Positions 9,894-19,229 of a stretch of 64,000 bases of DNA are shown here, piece after piece. This DNA comes from Haloferula luteola (GTDB taxonomy: Bacteria > Verrucomicrobiota > Verrucomicrobiia > Verrucomicrobiales > Akkermansiaceae), in contig NZ_JACHFD010000017.1 in assembly GCF_014201715.1 (NCBI RefSeq), positions 25,817-89,816 on the forward strand. The letters are read 5' to 3'. The stretch's first letter is position 1. Each line of letters starts with the position of its first letter. The notes under the pieces are model-generated. The model was not told the origin of the DNA, searched no databases, and was given only the letters and a program-made list of their open reading frames with translations. Both the position numbers and the translations under genes were made by a program.

Positions 9894-10930
9894 TCGGAGA
9901 TGGAGGATTCGGGGCCGTCATCGCTGGCGATCGAAGACCGCATGTCGGTATCCGCGACGATGTTGCGGTACCGGGTGTAGTCCATGACGCCGAGATTTCC
10001 GGAGCGGAAGGCTTCGGCGATGGCTTGCGGGACCATAGCCTCGGCTTCGACGACCTTCGCGCGCATTTCTTGGGTGCGTGCGGCCATTTCCTGTTCGACG
10101 GCGACGGCGGCGGCGCGGCGCATTTCGGCTTTGGCCTGAGCAACCCGTTTATCAGCTTCCGCCTGTTCGGTTTGGAGTCGGGCTCCGACGTTGTCAGCGA
10201 CGTCGACGTCGGCGATGTCGATGGAAAGGATCTCGAAGGCGGTGGAAGCATCGACTCCTTTTTGAAGAACGAGTTTTGAGATGGAGTCGGGGTTTTCGAG
10301 CACATGCTTGTAGCTCGCTGCGGAGCCAACCGAGGTGACGATGCCTTCTCCGACCCGGGCAATGATGGTTTCCTCCGTGGCCCCGCCGATGAAGGAGTCG
10401 AGGTTGGTGCGGACGGTGACGCGGGCGCGGACATTGACGGCAATGCCATCCCTGGCGACGGCGGTGATTTTGGTGATGCCAGCCTCGGGATTGGGGCAAT
10501 CGATGACCTTGGGGTTGATCGAGGTTCGGACGGCTTCGAGGACGGTTTTGGTGGTGCCTTTGACTGCGAGGTCGATGGCGCAAGCGCGGTCGAAGGTGAG
10601 GGCGATGCCCGCCTTGTCGGCGGCGATCAGGGCCAGCACGACGTTTTCGACGTCACCGCCGGCGAGGTAGTGGGCCTCCAGAGTCTCCGAGGTGAAAGGG
10701 AGACCGGCTTTCGCGGCTGTGATGCGGGCATCGACGATGCGGCCGAAGGGGACCTTCCTCAAGAACATGCCGATCAGGTTGCCCCATGAGACCGGGGCGT
10801 TGGAGAGGCGGGCTCGCAACCAGGTTTTGAAGAACATGGTGACGACCAGTCCGGCGATCACCAAAAGGACGATCACAACCAAGAGAAAAACATAGGAGCC
10901 GCTGGTGCCCGCAGCGATAGGAGCTATCAT
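9890..10930 (-). CDS. floA: Flotillin-like protein FloA
   Basis: FloA scaffolds organise functional membrane microdomains in bacteria. The 346-residue protein has a hydrophobic membrane-anchoring segment at about residues 11-33 ([17 protein letters not shown]), a PHB/SPFH domain, and a C-terminal Ala/Glu-rich coiled coil ([20 protein letters not shown]). Length and order match the YqfA/FloA family of about 330 residues. It is the first gene of the operon with the 159-residue protein and NfeD. Confidence 0.92.
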   Translation of the reverse strand: MIAPIAAGTSGSYVFLLVVIVLLVIAGLVVTMFFKTWLRARLSNAPVSWGNLIGMFLRKVPFGRIVDARITAAKAGLPFTSETLEAHYLAGGDVENVVLALIAADKAGIALTFDRACAIDLAVKGTTKTVLEAVRTSINPKVIDCPNPEAGITKITAVARDGIAVNVRARVTVRTNLDSFIGGATEETIIARVGEGIVTSVGSAASYKHVLENPDSISKLVLQKGVDASTAFEILSIDIADVDVADNVGARLQTEQAEADKRVAQAKAEMRRAAAVAVEQEMAARTQEMRAKVVEAEAMVPQAIAEAFRSGNLGVMDYTRYRNIVADTDMRSSIASDDGPESSISE

Positions 10931-10977
10931 GGGGCCAACCTAGCCAAGACGTGGCTTTGTGCAACGTCCTCTCGCGT

Positions 10978-11255
10978 TCACTTGCCCAGAGGGAAGTTTC
11001 GTAGGCATTTCCAGGGCCCGCCGAGGGATGCCCACAAGCGCAGAGCCATGATGGTGCCGGATGAGGGGGGTGGGTTGGGTCGCGAGAGTGGCGTCCAATG
11101 GTGCCCTTTGAGACTCCGGCAGGTGGTGGAAGAGCGTGAGATGGGCGGGGATGAGGTTTCTTTCTGGGGGGGAAATAGCGGCGCCGAAGCTGTTCGAAAC
11201 CGGCTTGGCTGATGGGATCGAAGACGGCGGCAAAGATGAGCGGGTCATCCGAAGT
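10978..11255 (-). pseudogene. Remnant of a 2'-5' RNA ligase family gene, frameshifted and internally deleted
   Basis: Three frames of the minus strand together give pieces of this family in order. The first, ending near 11175, encodes PLIFAAVFDPISQAGFEQL then RRRYFPP. After a run of seven C's near 11166-11172 the homology continues in another frame as ERNLIPAHLTLFHHLPESQ, where PAHLTLF is the first HxT-type motif. The third piece, in yet another frame, is LRLWASLGGPWKCLRNFPL and stops at 10978; it resembles the usual C-terminus. The middle of the protein, with the second HxT motif, is missing. Six C's instead of seven would restore the first junction. The gene is therefore dead, not merely misread. 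Confidence 0.65.
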
Positions 11256-11278
11256 GGGCGAGCGTCGGGGGATGCCCG

Positions 11279-11671
11279 TTATGAATCGAAGGGAGGTTCG
11301 AGCAACCGCGTGTCGGGCTCCCATTCGAGCCCCCAGTCGCGAATGGCTAGCAACACGGGCTTGAGGGATTGGCCTTTGGTGGTGAGGCGATAAATCTGCC
11401 GTTTGCCGCCGGATTCGGATGGCCCCTTCTCGGCAAGTCCGCCGTCGACCAGACGGGCCAGGCGGTCGCTGAGAATGTTGGTAGGGATCCCCTCTGGCGA
11501 GTGGGTAAAGTCTTTGAAGCGTGTCGCCCCGAACATCAGATCACGGATCACGAGGAGGGTCCATCGGTCCCCAAAAAGATCGAGAGAGCAGGCCACCGGG
11601 CAGGGGGATCGGCGCGGGGAGGAATCGGAATTCGAGGTCACCTCAAAGTGATGCCACAGCAACACTTGCAT
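11279..11671 (-). CDS. HxlR-family winged-helix transcriptional regulator
   Basis: The protein of up to 130 residues has the typical HxlR start CPVACSLDLFGDRWTLLVI, the recognition region GIPTNILSDRLARLVDGGL, and the wing KRQIYRLTTKGQSL. It is divergent from the DinB-like/MATE pair, with only about 33 bases between start codons, so it probably controls that pair and itself. A GTG codon at 11642 is an alternative start that would remove ten N-terminal residues. The inducing signal is unknown; many HxlR proteins sense electrophiles or aldehydes. Confidence 0.85.
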   Translation of the reverse strand: MQVLLWHHFEVTSNSDSSPRRSPCPVACSLDLFGDRWTLLVIRDLMFGATRFKDFTHSPEGIPTNILSDRLARLVDGGLAEKGPSESGGKRQIYRLTTKGQSLKPVLLAIRDWGLEWEPDTRLLEPPFDS

Positions 11672-11704
11672 TTCAAAAGTAAAAAGACTTGCAAAGTGAA
11701 AGTA

Positions 11705-12301
11705 ATGATGGGAGTTCGAGTCATGGATGAAGCACCGAAACTCGCTCCACCGGGTGCTGGGCTCCCGGCGTGGGAGCTCGCATTGATTCGTTGGAAATTC
11801 TCTCGAGGTCTCCGTTCCGCGACTCGCGAGGGCGTTCTGGATGCCTTCGCGCGTGAAAGAGAGCGACTCGACCTCGCATGGCAGCGGTGCCCGGTGGAGA
11901 AGCGGTCCCAGCGGGTGCTGATTCCCCGGTTACGCGGCATGGAGGACAGCAGCCGCCATTGGTCGGTATGGATGACCTTGGAGCATCTTGGGATTTGTCA
12001 GGAGGCATTCTCCGGAGTGGTGGAGCGGCTGGGGAGGGGTGAAACGCCGGGAGGAAAGGCCAGCACGGCGTCGGTCAAGCCGTCATCTGGGGCGGGACAA
12101 GAGTCCGAGGCCCGGTTTCAGGGGAGTTGTGAGGCTTTCGGCACGGTGCTTGCCCAACTTCCCGACTGGAGAACTGCGGCCACCTACGAGCATCCTTGGT
12201 TTGGACCGCTCGACGCGGCGGGATGGTCGCTGATCATTCCGGTGCATTTGAGGATCCACCGTGGACAGATCGAAAGGATCACCGAAGCTCTGCGGCGATG
12301 A
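11705..12301 (+). CDS. DinB-superfamily-like four-helix protein
   Basis: The 198-residue protein resembles the DinB/YfiT-like metal-binding fold: a first helix with HWSVWMTLEHLGICQEA and a C-terminal helix with PVHLRIHRGQIERI, whose histidines would bind metal. The frame is open further upstream, but the region before 11705 overlaps the divergent regulator, so the start is taken at ATG 11705; ATGs at 11708 and 11723 also fit. It overlaps the MATE gene by 4 bases (ATGA at 12298-12301), so the two are translationally coupled. Related proteins include thiol-dependent detoxification enzymes, but the reaction here is not known. Confidence 0.68.
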   Translation: MMGVRVMDEAPKLAPPGAGLPAWELALIRWKFSRGLRSATREGVLDAFARERERLDLAWQRCPVEKRSQRVLIPRLRGMEDSSRHWSVWMTLEHLGICQEAFSGVVERLGRGETPGGKASTASVKPSSGAGQESEARFQGSCEAFGTVLAQLPDWRTAATYEHPWFGPLDAAGWSLIIPVHLRIHRGQIERITEALRR

Positions 12302-13671
12302 GCCGCGCTCTTTCGTTGACCACCGACCCGATCGACCGGCTCACTTGGAGAATCGCATGGCCGATGAGCATCGGCATGTTCTTCAATACCATGTACAACG
12401 TGGTCGACACCTGGTGCGCAGGGTGGCTGGGGACGGAGGCGTTGGCGGCGCTATCGCTCTCCTTTCCGGTGTTCATGGTGGTGATGGTGACGGGGAGCGG
12501 GTTGAGTCAGGGGACGACCGCCTTGATGGCTCAGGCATGGGGTGGGGGGCGGCCAGAGGAGGCCAAGCATGTGTTTGCCCAGTCGTTGTTGCTGGCCTTG
12601 GCGGCGGGTTTGGTGATGAGCGTGGTGGGGAACTTGGCGGCGGGCCCGATCTTTCGGCTGCTTGGTGCCGAGGGTAGTTATTTGACCAAGGCGCAAGACT
12701 ACATGCGCCCAGTGTTGTATGGCAGCATCTTCATTTTGATGCCAATGGCATTGAATGCGGCTTTGATGGCCTTGGGAGAGACGCGTCATTTTCGGAACTT
12801 TCTGATAGGGGGGTTCGTGGCGAATTGTGCGCTCAATCCGGTGCTGATGTGGGGTTGGGGTCCCTTTCCCGAAATGGGAGTGTCGGGGTTGGCGGTCGCC
12901 ACCGTGTTGATTCAGGCTGGCGGGGTGGGGTTTCTCGGGCGGCAGGCATGGCGCTCGGAGGTGGGGCACGGTTTGGCGGCTTCCCATTTCAAGCCGGATG
13001 CGGCGGTGTTGCGGCAAATCGCCGGGCAAGGGGTGCCGGCGGCGCTGAACATGCTGACGGTGGCGCTCGGTGTGTTTGTGATCACCTGGTTCGTCCAGCG
13101 CTTCGGCAAGGAAGCGGTGGCCGCCATTGGGATTGCCACCCGGGTTGAGCAAATTGTGCTGCTACCCGCCATGGGCTTGAACACCGCCGTCCTGAGCATC
13201 GTGGGTCAAAATCACGGAGCAGGGCTTCCCGAGCGGGTCCGTGAGGCGTGGGTGACAGCGATCAAAGCAGGTGCCGGGCTGATGATTCTTGGTGGGTTTT
13301 TTGTGGGGTTCCTGCGGGGCCCGGCGATGCGGTTATTTACGCCGGATGAAACGGTGATTTCGCATGGGAGCGACTATCTCCTGACGTCCGCCATCACGCT
13401 GGCGGCCTATCCGATCCTGTTCATCACGGTCTTCGCCATGCAGGGGATCAAGCGCCCGGCGTATGGATTGTGGATGGGGATCAGCCGCCAGTTGGTGGCG
13501 CCGTTTCTGGTCTACCAAACTTTAGCGTTTGGCCTTGGCTGGGGTTTGTGGGGAATTTGGTGGGGCATCACATGCGTGACTTGGAGTGCCGCGCTATTTT
13601 CTCTCTATTGGGGGTATCGAAGATTCTGTAGGCCTTCACTTTCAACAATAAAGGCGGTTTCCCAGGATTGA
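12298..13671 (+). CDS. MATE-family multidrug/toxin efflux transporter
   Basis: The 457-residue inner-membrane protein shows twelve hydrophobic segments in two similar halves, the MATE architecture. It starts with RLTWRIAWPMSIGMFFNTMYN and has the family region GIATRVEQIVLLPAMGLN in the second half. It would export cationic or hydrophobic compounds using a Na+ or H+ gradient. It is translationally coupled to the preceding DinB-like gene and lies opposite an HxlR regulator, suggesting a drug- or toxin-responsive unit. The substrate cannot be predicted. Confidence 0.9.
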   Translation: MSRALSLTTDPIDRLTWRIAWPMSIGMFFNTMYNVVDTWCAGWLGTEALAALSLSFPVFMVVMVTGSGLSQGTTALMAQAWGGGRPEEAKHVFAQSLLLALAAGLVMSVVGNLAAGPIFRLLGAEGSYLTKAQDYMRPVLYGSIFILMPMALNAALMALGETRHFRNFLIGGFVANCALNPVLMWGWGPFPEMGVSGLAVATVLIQAGGVGFLGRQAWRSEVGHGLAASHFKPDAAVLRQIAGQGVPAALNMLTVALGVFVITWFVQRFGKEAVAAIGIATRVEQIVLLPAMGLNTAVLSIVGQNHGAGLPERVREAWVTAIKAGAGLMILGGFFVGFLRGPAMRLFTPDETVISHGSDYLLTSAITLAAYPILFITVFAMQGIKRPAYGLWMGISRQLVAPFLVYQTLAFGLGWGLWGIWWGITCVTWSAALFSLYWGYRRFCRPSLSTIKAVSQD

Positions 13672-13704
13672 CAGAGTTGACCTAACCATATCCTATGAGA
13701 TCCG

Positions 13705-14403
13705 ATGATCATCTTTGGAACTCGTGGGGTGACGACCACACCGGAAAAGGGCGTTTTTTGGTGTCCCAGCTGCGGGCCGGGATCGGCTTTCAAGCGGAAG
13801 CGGGTGAGGAGGTTCTTTACCCTCTATTTTATTCCGATCATTCCACTCAATGTGCTCGGAGAATACATCGAGTGTGGGCAGTGCAAGAGTCAGTATCATC
13901 TGGATGTGCTGCAATTTGACCCGGGGAAACAGGCGGAGGCCTTCGAGGTGGCCTTCCATGCCGCGGCGAGGAAGCTGATGATCGCGATGGTGCTGACGGA
14001 CGGATCGATCGATGCTGCCGAATCCGCGGAAGTTTGCCGTCTCTATGAGGAGATGACGGGGCGTCCGATGTATCCGGGGGATGTGAATCTGGAGGCGGCG
14101 GATTTTCAATCCGCCGGCCTCGTGGTGCCGACCTTGTTGGCGGAGGTGGCTCCGCGGCTGAGCGATGGTGGAAGGGAGAAACTCTTTGAAGTGGCATGGC
14201 GCGTCGCGACGGCCAATGGACCGATGAATGCCCAAGAAGCGGCATTGCTGGATCAAGTGGCCGATTCGGTCGGTCTGACTGCCAGTCACCGCCAGGGTTT
14301 GGCGAGCCTGCTTCAGCAGCAAGGTCGACTTCCTGTTCAGGCATCCCCACCGCCGCTCCCTGGCTTTGCATCTCCTGAAAAGGATGGAGGTCGACCGGCT
14401 TGA
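13705..14403 (+). CDS. Zinc-ribbon protein with TerB-like helical domain
   Basis: The 232-residue protein starts with a four-cysteine zinc ribbon: WCPSCG near residue 19 and ECGQCKSQY near residue 57, separated by a hydrophobic stretch FFTLYFIPIIPLN. The rest (about 75-200) is helical and acidic with two repeats similar to TerB/DjlA-type domains (MIAMVLTDGSIDAAESAEV and VAWRVATANGPMNAQEAAL). The end is proline-rich. Such proteins are common and uncharacterised; a role near the membrane is possible but unproven. Confidence 0.7.
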   Translation: MIIFGTRGVTTTPEKGVFWCPSCGPGSAFKRKRVRRFFTLYFIPIIPLNVLGEYIECGQCKSQYHLDVLQFDPGKQAEAFEVAFHAAARKLMIAMVLTDGSIDAAESAEVCRLYEEMTGRPMYPGDVNLEAADFQSAGLVVPTLLAEVAPRLSDGGREKLFEVAWRVATANGPMNAQEAALLDQVADSVGLTASHRQGLASLLQQQGRLPVQASPPPLPGFASPEKDGGRPA

Positions 14404-14637
14404 GGGCTGGGGGCTCGAAGGTGGAAAAGGAGAGACGACCGACGGGTGCCCGAGATCGTGAAGTTTCGGGGACGTCGGCCGCCTCTTTTTTAGGGGGGGT
14501 GGTGTCCCCAATGTGTGATGCCGGGAGACTGGAGAGGAGAAGGAGGCATCTCCATTCCGCATTCACGTACGGGTTCCCCGGCATGAGGTGCCGCAATCCG
14601 CGCTGGTCGCCCCCGGGCTTGGGCTCATCTTGGGCGC

Positions 14638-15915
14638 ATGCGGGACGACACGCGACGCTGGATCGAAGCGGACAAGAGGCATGCTTGGCATCCCTTCACC
14701 CCTCAGGACGAGTGGACGCATGCGGATCACGATCCACTGATCTTGGTGCGTGGCGAGGGGCCTTGGTTGTGGGATTCGGAGGGCCGTCGTTATCTGGATG
14801 GGAATGCCTCGATTTGGACGAATATTCACGGCCATGCTCATCCGGTGATCAATGCTGCGATTCGGACGCAGTTGGAGCAGGTGGCGCACACTTCCTATCT
14901 CGGGTTTGGCAACCCGCGGGCGAGTGAACTTGCGGAGAAGCTGACCTCCTTTTTTCCCGAGCAGACGTTGGAGCGGGTGTTCTTCTCGGACGACGGCTCG
15001 ACGGCGATGGAGTGCGCAATGAAGATGTCGCTGCAATTCCGCATGCAAACCGGGGCGGAGGATCGGCGAGCTTTTGTGGCGTTTGCGGAAGGTTACCACG
15101 GGGATACGCTGGGGGCGGCATCCTTGGGTGGAGTTTCACGGTTCTTCGAACGATTCCGGGGAATGGGGCCGGAGGTGCGCTTTGTGCGATCGCTTGATGA
15201 ACTGAGGGCGATGCCTGCAGAAGAAGTCCACGCCGTGGTGATCGAACCTTTGATCCAGGGGGTGAACGAAATGCGACCTTGGCCGGCGGGCATGCTTCGC
15301 GAGTTGCGCTCTTGGAGCGAGCGGGCTGGAGTGCTGTTGATTCTCGACGAAGTGATGACCGGATTTGGCCGCACGGGAACTATGTTCGCCTGTCAGCAGG
15401 AGGCCGTGATTCCAGACTTCCTGTGCGTGGCGAAGGGACTGACCGGAGGTTACTTGCCGTTGGCGGCGACGTTGACCACACGAAGGATCTACGAGGCATT
15501 TGGCGGGGCAGCAGATCAAGCTTTTTACTATGGGCATAGTTTTACGGCGAATCCTCTGGGTTGTGCCGCGGCATTGGCGAGTTTGTCCTTGTTTGAATCG
15601 GAGGGGACCCTTGAAAGCTTGCCGGAAAAAATCGCTCACCTGTCCTGGAGGTTGGATGAGCTTCGGAGGGATTGCCCGGAGGTGGTGGATGTGCGCCAGT
15701 GCGGGATGGTGGCGGGGATCGAGTTGAAGGCCGGTCTGGGCGCTCAAACGTGCGTATTGGCGCGGGAGTTCGGATTGTTGACGCGACCGATTCGCGATAC
15801 GGTGGTGTTGATGCCTCCGCTGTGCGTGGAGAAGGATCATCTCGACATGGCAGTGGAGGCCATTCGCAGGGCTGCGAGGAAAGCGCAGGCTTCCGTTTCG
15901 GGTGGCTGCGAGTAA
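14638..15915 (+). CDS. bioA: Adenosylmethionine-8-amino-7-oxononanoate aminotransferase
   Basis: BioA makes 7,8-diaminopelargonate, the antepenultimate step of biotin synthesis, with PLP and SAM as amino donor. The 425-residue protein has the BioA N-terminus HAWHPFTPQDEW, the PLP-phosphate-binding SDDGSTAMECAMK, the glycine-rich FAEGYHGDTLGAASLGG, the Asp of LILDEVMTGFGRTG and the Schiff-base lysine in CVAKGLTGGYLPL. No other bio genes are in the window, so it is either a lone gene or the operon is split. A 234-base gap without recognisable features lies before it. Confidence 0.9.
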   Translation: MRDDTRRWIEADKRHAWHPFTPQDEWTHADHDPLILVRGEGPWLWDSEGRRYLDGNASIWTNIHGHAHPVINAAIRTQLEQVAHTSYLGFGNPRASELAEKLTSFFPEQTLERVFFSDDGSTAMECAMKMSLQFRMQTGAEDRRAFVAFAEGYHGDTLGAASLGGVSRFFERFRGMGPEVRFVRSLDELRAMPAEEVHAVVIEPLIQGVNEMRPWPAGMLRELRSWSERAGVLLILDEVMTGFGRTGTMFACQQEAVIPDFLCVAKGLTGGYLPLAATLTTRRIYEAFGGAADQAFYYGHSFTANPLGCAAALASLSLFESEGTLESLPEKIAHLSWRLDELRRDCPEVVDVRQCGMVAGIELKAGLGAQTCVLAREFGLLTRPIRDTVVLMPPLCVEKDHLDMAVEAIRRAARKAQASVSGGCE

Positions 15916-15925
15916 TTTCGAGGGC

Positions 15926-16654
15926 ATGTCATCATCCCACGTCCCTCCACCCGTCCCTCCGTCGAGTCCGCCGCCGGTTCCATCACCGAGGCCACCGGAA
16001 TTCCCTCGGAAAAAGGGGTTCTCCCCATGGGCGGGATTGGGAATCGGTTGTGCGGTGTTGTTGGTGCTGATGCTTTTCGGGGGTGCCTTGGCGTTTCGGG
16101 CGGGAAGGAAGGTCTACTCGGAAATGAAGGAGAAGATGAATGAGGATCCTGCGCGGCCGTTGGCGGTGGCCGTGGTGGAGGTTTCACCGGATGTCGAGTG
16201 GGTGAGCGACGATCCGAGCCACGGCGGCATGGTGCTGCGCGTTTTGGAAACCGGTGAGCGGGTCGAAGCGACTTACGAAGAGGTGGTGGCGGGGCGCTTT
16301 GCTTTTGTGAATGGCGAAGGGGAGACGATCACTTTAGGGGCGGAGGCGGTGACTCCGCCCTCCTGGGTGCCGGTTTATCCTAATGTTGCGGAGGCAGGCA
16401 TCTCGGTCCAGCGGAGCACTCGCACGGGAACAGAGGGTGTCTTTATTTTGACGACCCACGATACCTTGGAGATGGCGAAGGCGTTTTATGAATCCTCGGC
16501 CCCTTGGGCTCAATCCAGCTCGGTGTCGTCCTATGCGTTGGGAACCAGTGGATCTTTTTCCCACTCGTGGTCGGGTTCGGGTCGTCAGCTGGAGGTGGAT
16601 GCGACTCAGAAATCCGGAGGAGCGTTGCAAGTCATGGTCCGTTATCAGGACTGA
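15926..16654 (+). CDS. Single-pass membrane protein with proline-rich N-terminus, function unknown
   Basis: I do not recognise this 242-residue protein. The first 35 residues are Pro/Ser-rich, followed by a membrane segment (GLGIGCAVLLVLMLFGGALA) near residues 38-57 and an extracytoplasmic domain. It contains ITLGAEAVTPPSWVPVYPN and a C-terminal half that would fit a beta-sandwich. ATG 15926 is preferred to 15902, which overlaps bioA. Its 3' end overlaps the convergent gene at 16632 by 23 bases. Confidence 0.62.
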   Translation: MSSSHVPPPVPPSSPPPVPSPRPPEFPRKKGFSPWAGLGIGCAVLLVLMLFGGALAFRAGRKVYSEMKEKMNEDPARPLAVAVVEVSPDVEWVSDDPSHGGMVLRVLETGERVEATYEEVVAGRFAFVNGEGETITLGAEAVTPPSWVPVYPNVAEAGISVQRSTRTGTEGVFILTTHDTLEMAKAFYESSAPWAQSSSVSSYALGTSGSFSHSWSGSGRQLEVDATQKSGGALQVMVRYQD

Positions 16655-17834
16655 CTGGCGCAGCGGGGGGGTGGGAGGCCATCACATCGCGGCACCAGGC
16701 GAGAGCCATCAGGCAGTAGCCGGTGCCATAAGGCTGATGGTAGTCGTAGAGCGGGTAGTCCCACCAGGATCCGTCCTTTTCTTGTCGATAGAGGATGATT
16801 TGGGCGAGTTCGCGGGCCAGAGCCGGTTGTTCTACGGGCGGCAGGAAGCGGGCGGATTCGGTGAAATAGTAGATGCCGTAGTAGTAGAAGTAGCCGGAGA
16901 TCTGGAAGTGGGTCTCGTGGGGCACGGGGCGCTTGCGCCCGATGCTGAGGAAGCCTTCGCGATCGATGAATCGCCGGGCCCAAGTGCGCAGCACATCATC
17001 GGTGATGGCGGGGTCGCCAAAGGCGCGGAAGGCTGCATTGCAAGCCTGGCTGCGTGCCAGCGAGCCGGCAGGTCGATTGATGGGCGAGCGGGGAGCGACC
17101 CAATGATCGAATGAGTAGACGTAGGAAAAATCGGGTGTCCGTTGTTTTTTCAGGCCTGAAAGGGCATGAGCGACGATGGCCTGATCGAGTTGAGTGCCCA
17201 TTTTCTGGCGGGCTTCGGCCATGGCCAGAAGGACGGTCGCCGTGGTGAAAGAGGTCGGCATGCCGCTGGGCTTGCGGGTCATCATGCCGTCGTAGAGGTC
17301 GAGGTAGCCCCAGCCACCGTTGACGTCTTCGTAGCGGTCGAGCAACTCGACTTGCTGATCGGCAAGTCGTGCCCAGCGCGCTTTCTGGGTGGCGTCCGTA
17401 GCGGTGCGGTGGAGGCGGCTAAGGGCCCGCAATCCATAGGCGTGGCCCCAGACGTTGTAGGTGGTCGTCTGATCGGCGCGGCGGAGCTTCGGAAGGTGCT
17501 CGGCCATCCATTCGCCCCCTTGGCGAATGGCTTCGAGCGTTTCAGGCCGAGGATCTGCACTGTCGATGAGGCCCGATAGCGCGAGACCGGAGGCACCGGC
17601 GCGGAAGGCGTGGTGGGCTCCAGGAAGGGGCGCGTAGATGTTGAGCCCCTTGGTGCGGGTGGGTCCGCCCCACGAACCATTCGGGTTCTGGTGAGTGAGG
17701 AGGAAATCGACGCCGCGGGTGATCGACGCCTGGACGGCTTCCGCGGTCACTTCGGCATGAGGTCGTTCCTCGGCATGAAGAACGACGAACGAAAGCAATC
17801 CGAAGGTGGCGGCGAAGAATCGCATGGGAATCAC
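16632..17834 (-). CDS. Secreted alpha/alpha-toroid protein (prenyltransferase/squalene-cyclase fold)
   Basis: The 400-residue protein has a signal peptide (RFFAATFGLLSFVVLHA) and repeats of the type found in terpene cyclases and pectate-lyase-like toroids: FLLTHQNPNGSWGG, YEDVNGGWGYLDLYDG and LYRQEKDGSWWDYPLYDY. The acidic catalytic motifs of squalene cyclase (DXDD) are not evident, so it is more likely a non-cyclase member. It precedes nothing on its own strand; the upstream HlyD-like gene overlaps it by 4 bases (17831-17834), implying one operon. Confidence 0.7.
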   Translation of the reverse strand: MIPMRFFAATFGLLSFVVLHAEERPHAEVTAEAVQASITRGVDFLLTHQNPNGSWGGPTRTKGLNIYAPLPGAHHAFRAGASGLALSGLIDSADPRPETLEAIRQGGEWMAEHLPKLRRADQTTTYNVWGHAYGLRALSRLHRTATDATQKARWARLADQQVELLDRYEDVNGGWGYLDLYDGMMTRKPSGMPTSFTTATVLLAMAEARQKMGTQLDQAIVAHALSGLKKQRTPDFSYVYSFDHWVAPRSPINRPAGSLARSQACNAAFRAFGDPAITDDVLRTWARRFIDREGFLSIGRKRPVPHETHFQISGYFYYYGIYYFTESARFLPPVEQPALARELAQIILYRQEKDGSWWDYPLYDYHQPYGTGYCLMALAWCRDVMASHPPAAPVSPDNGP

Positions 17835-19216
17835 TCGGGGGTCACCACGACTTGACCGACTTCGACACCCGAGAGGATCTCAGCTTTGTCGCCATTGACC
17901 CGACCGCGTTCGACGGGACGATTCTCGGTATTGCCGTCGGCCAGCTTGACGGTGACGGACCAGCCTTCTTTTTCGGCGTGCAGAGCGTTGGCCGGGAGCA
18001 GGATGGCCTCTTCGTTGAGGTAGACGGTGGCGCGGCAGACCAGCGGAGTTGTCGGGTGAGGAATGTGGTCTTTCTCCCATGCAAGTTCGAGCTCGGCATG
18101 GTGTCTCCCGGAAGCGTCCGGGATTTCCGCGACGACCTTCACGCTGCCTTCGGCGCCTTGGTCTTCGCGGCCGATGGGGTGGACCGAAACGGGAGTGCCT
18201 TCACTCAGTTGGGCGGCGAGGGCGGGATCGAGATCGGCAGTGACGGCGAGCGCGCCACCGGTCGGAGCGACGCTGAGAAGCCCTTGGTGAAGGGGAACAC
18301 TGGACCCGTGGCGGAGCGCCTTGGCGAGGTCGCCTAGCTTCCACTCGCCCTCGGAGATTCCGCCGTGGAGCAGGATGCCATCGGCTGGAGCGGCCCATGC
18401 GAGCCATTTGCCGTCGGCTTTGAGGCGGGAAAGTTCTGTTTTCTGGCGCTCGAAAGCGACTTCCGCGGCGGTGAGGTCGGACTTGGCGGCGGCGACGCTG
18501 GCGGGGATCGCGATTTCGGCCTCGGCGAGAGCGGCTTCGGCTTCGGCGGCGGCTTGAACCAGCTGCTCTTCGCGACGGGGGAGCTCCGCATGCAGGGTGC
18601 GTTCGGTGCGGCGCTCGGCAGCGGCGAGGTCGAATTTCGCGTCGGCGACGGCGAATTTCTGACGCTCAAGGATGATTTCCTCCGTTTCCTCGGTGAGGTC
18701 GTCTTCGGCGTACATCGCCTGGAGCTGCTTGAGTTCTTCCTCTTCGCCGGCGAGGCGAAAGCGGGAACCCTCGATTTGATGTTTGGCAGTGGCTTCCGCT
18801 GCTGGCCGTCCGGTTTCCTTGAAGTAGGCGAGATCTTCGGCGGCTTGCGCCTGGGTCCGCTGTGCCGCCTCAAGTTGGAGAGCGGAGGTTTTCTCGAGTT
18901 TGACGAAGCCGGCGCGAGCTTTCTTGAGGTCTTCCTCCTGTTTGGCCACGGCGCGGCTCAGATCCTCAAGGCGTCGGTCGTAGTCTTCCCGTTCGAAGGA
19001 GATCAGGGTCTGGCCCTTTTTCACTTGGGTTCCATGAGGCACCAGGGAATCGACGACGAAGGAGGTCCAGGACTCGGGCTCCAGCTCAAGGACGCCCGGA
19101 GTTGCCGGCAAGGCGGTCGCTTGGAATTCCTTTTCGATGCGGAAAGTCCCGCGGGCCACCGGGGCTTCGCCGGCAAAGGCGCTGGCTGCTGTGAGGAGAA
19201 ATATCGGGCGGATCAT
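17831..19216 (-). CDS. HlyD/RND-type periplasmic adaptor protein
   Basis: The 461-residue protein has a signal peptide (MIRPIFLLTAASAFAG) and the membrane-fusion-protein order: N-terminal beta strand, half lipoyl motif (GTQVKKGQTLISFEREDY), a long Glu/Ala-rich coiled-coil hairpin (about residues 80-260), the second half lipoyl (GKWLAWAAPADGILLHGG) and a beta-barrel C-terminus. The frame extends upstream to 19363 but would run into the previous gene, so ATG 19216 is used. No inner-membrane pump gene is adjacent, so the partner is not in this window; the coupled toroid protein follows it. Confidence 0.78.
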   Translation of the reverse strand: MIRPIFLLTAASAFAGEAPVARGTFRIEKEFQATALPATPGVLELEPESWTSFVVDSLVPHGTQVKKGQTLISFEREDYDRRLEDLSRAVAKQEEDLKKARAGFVKLEKTSALQLEAAQRTQAQAAEDLAYFKETGRPAAEATAKHQIEGSRFRLAGEEEELKQLQAMYAEDDLTEETEEIILERQKFAVADAKFDLAAAERRTERTLHAELPRREEQLVQAAAEAEAALAEAEIAIPASVAAAKSDLTAAEVAFERQKTELSRLKADGKWLAWAAPADGILLHGGISEGEWKLGDLAKALRHGSSVPLHQGLLSVAPTGGALAVTADLDPALAAQLSEGTPVSVHPIGREDQGAEGSVKVVAEIPDASGRHHAELELAWEKDHIPHPTTPLVCRATVYLNEEAILLPANALHAEKEGWSVTVKLADGNTENRPVERGRVNGDKAEILSGVEVGQVVVTPE

Positions 19217-19229
19217 GGAGTCGTGGGCA

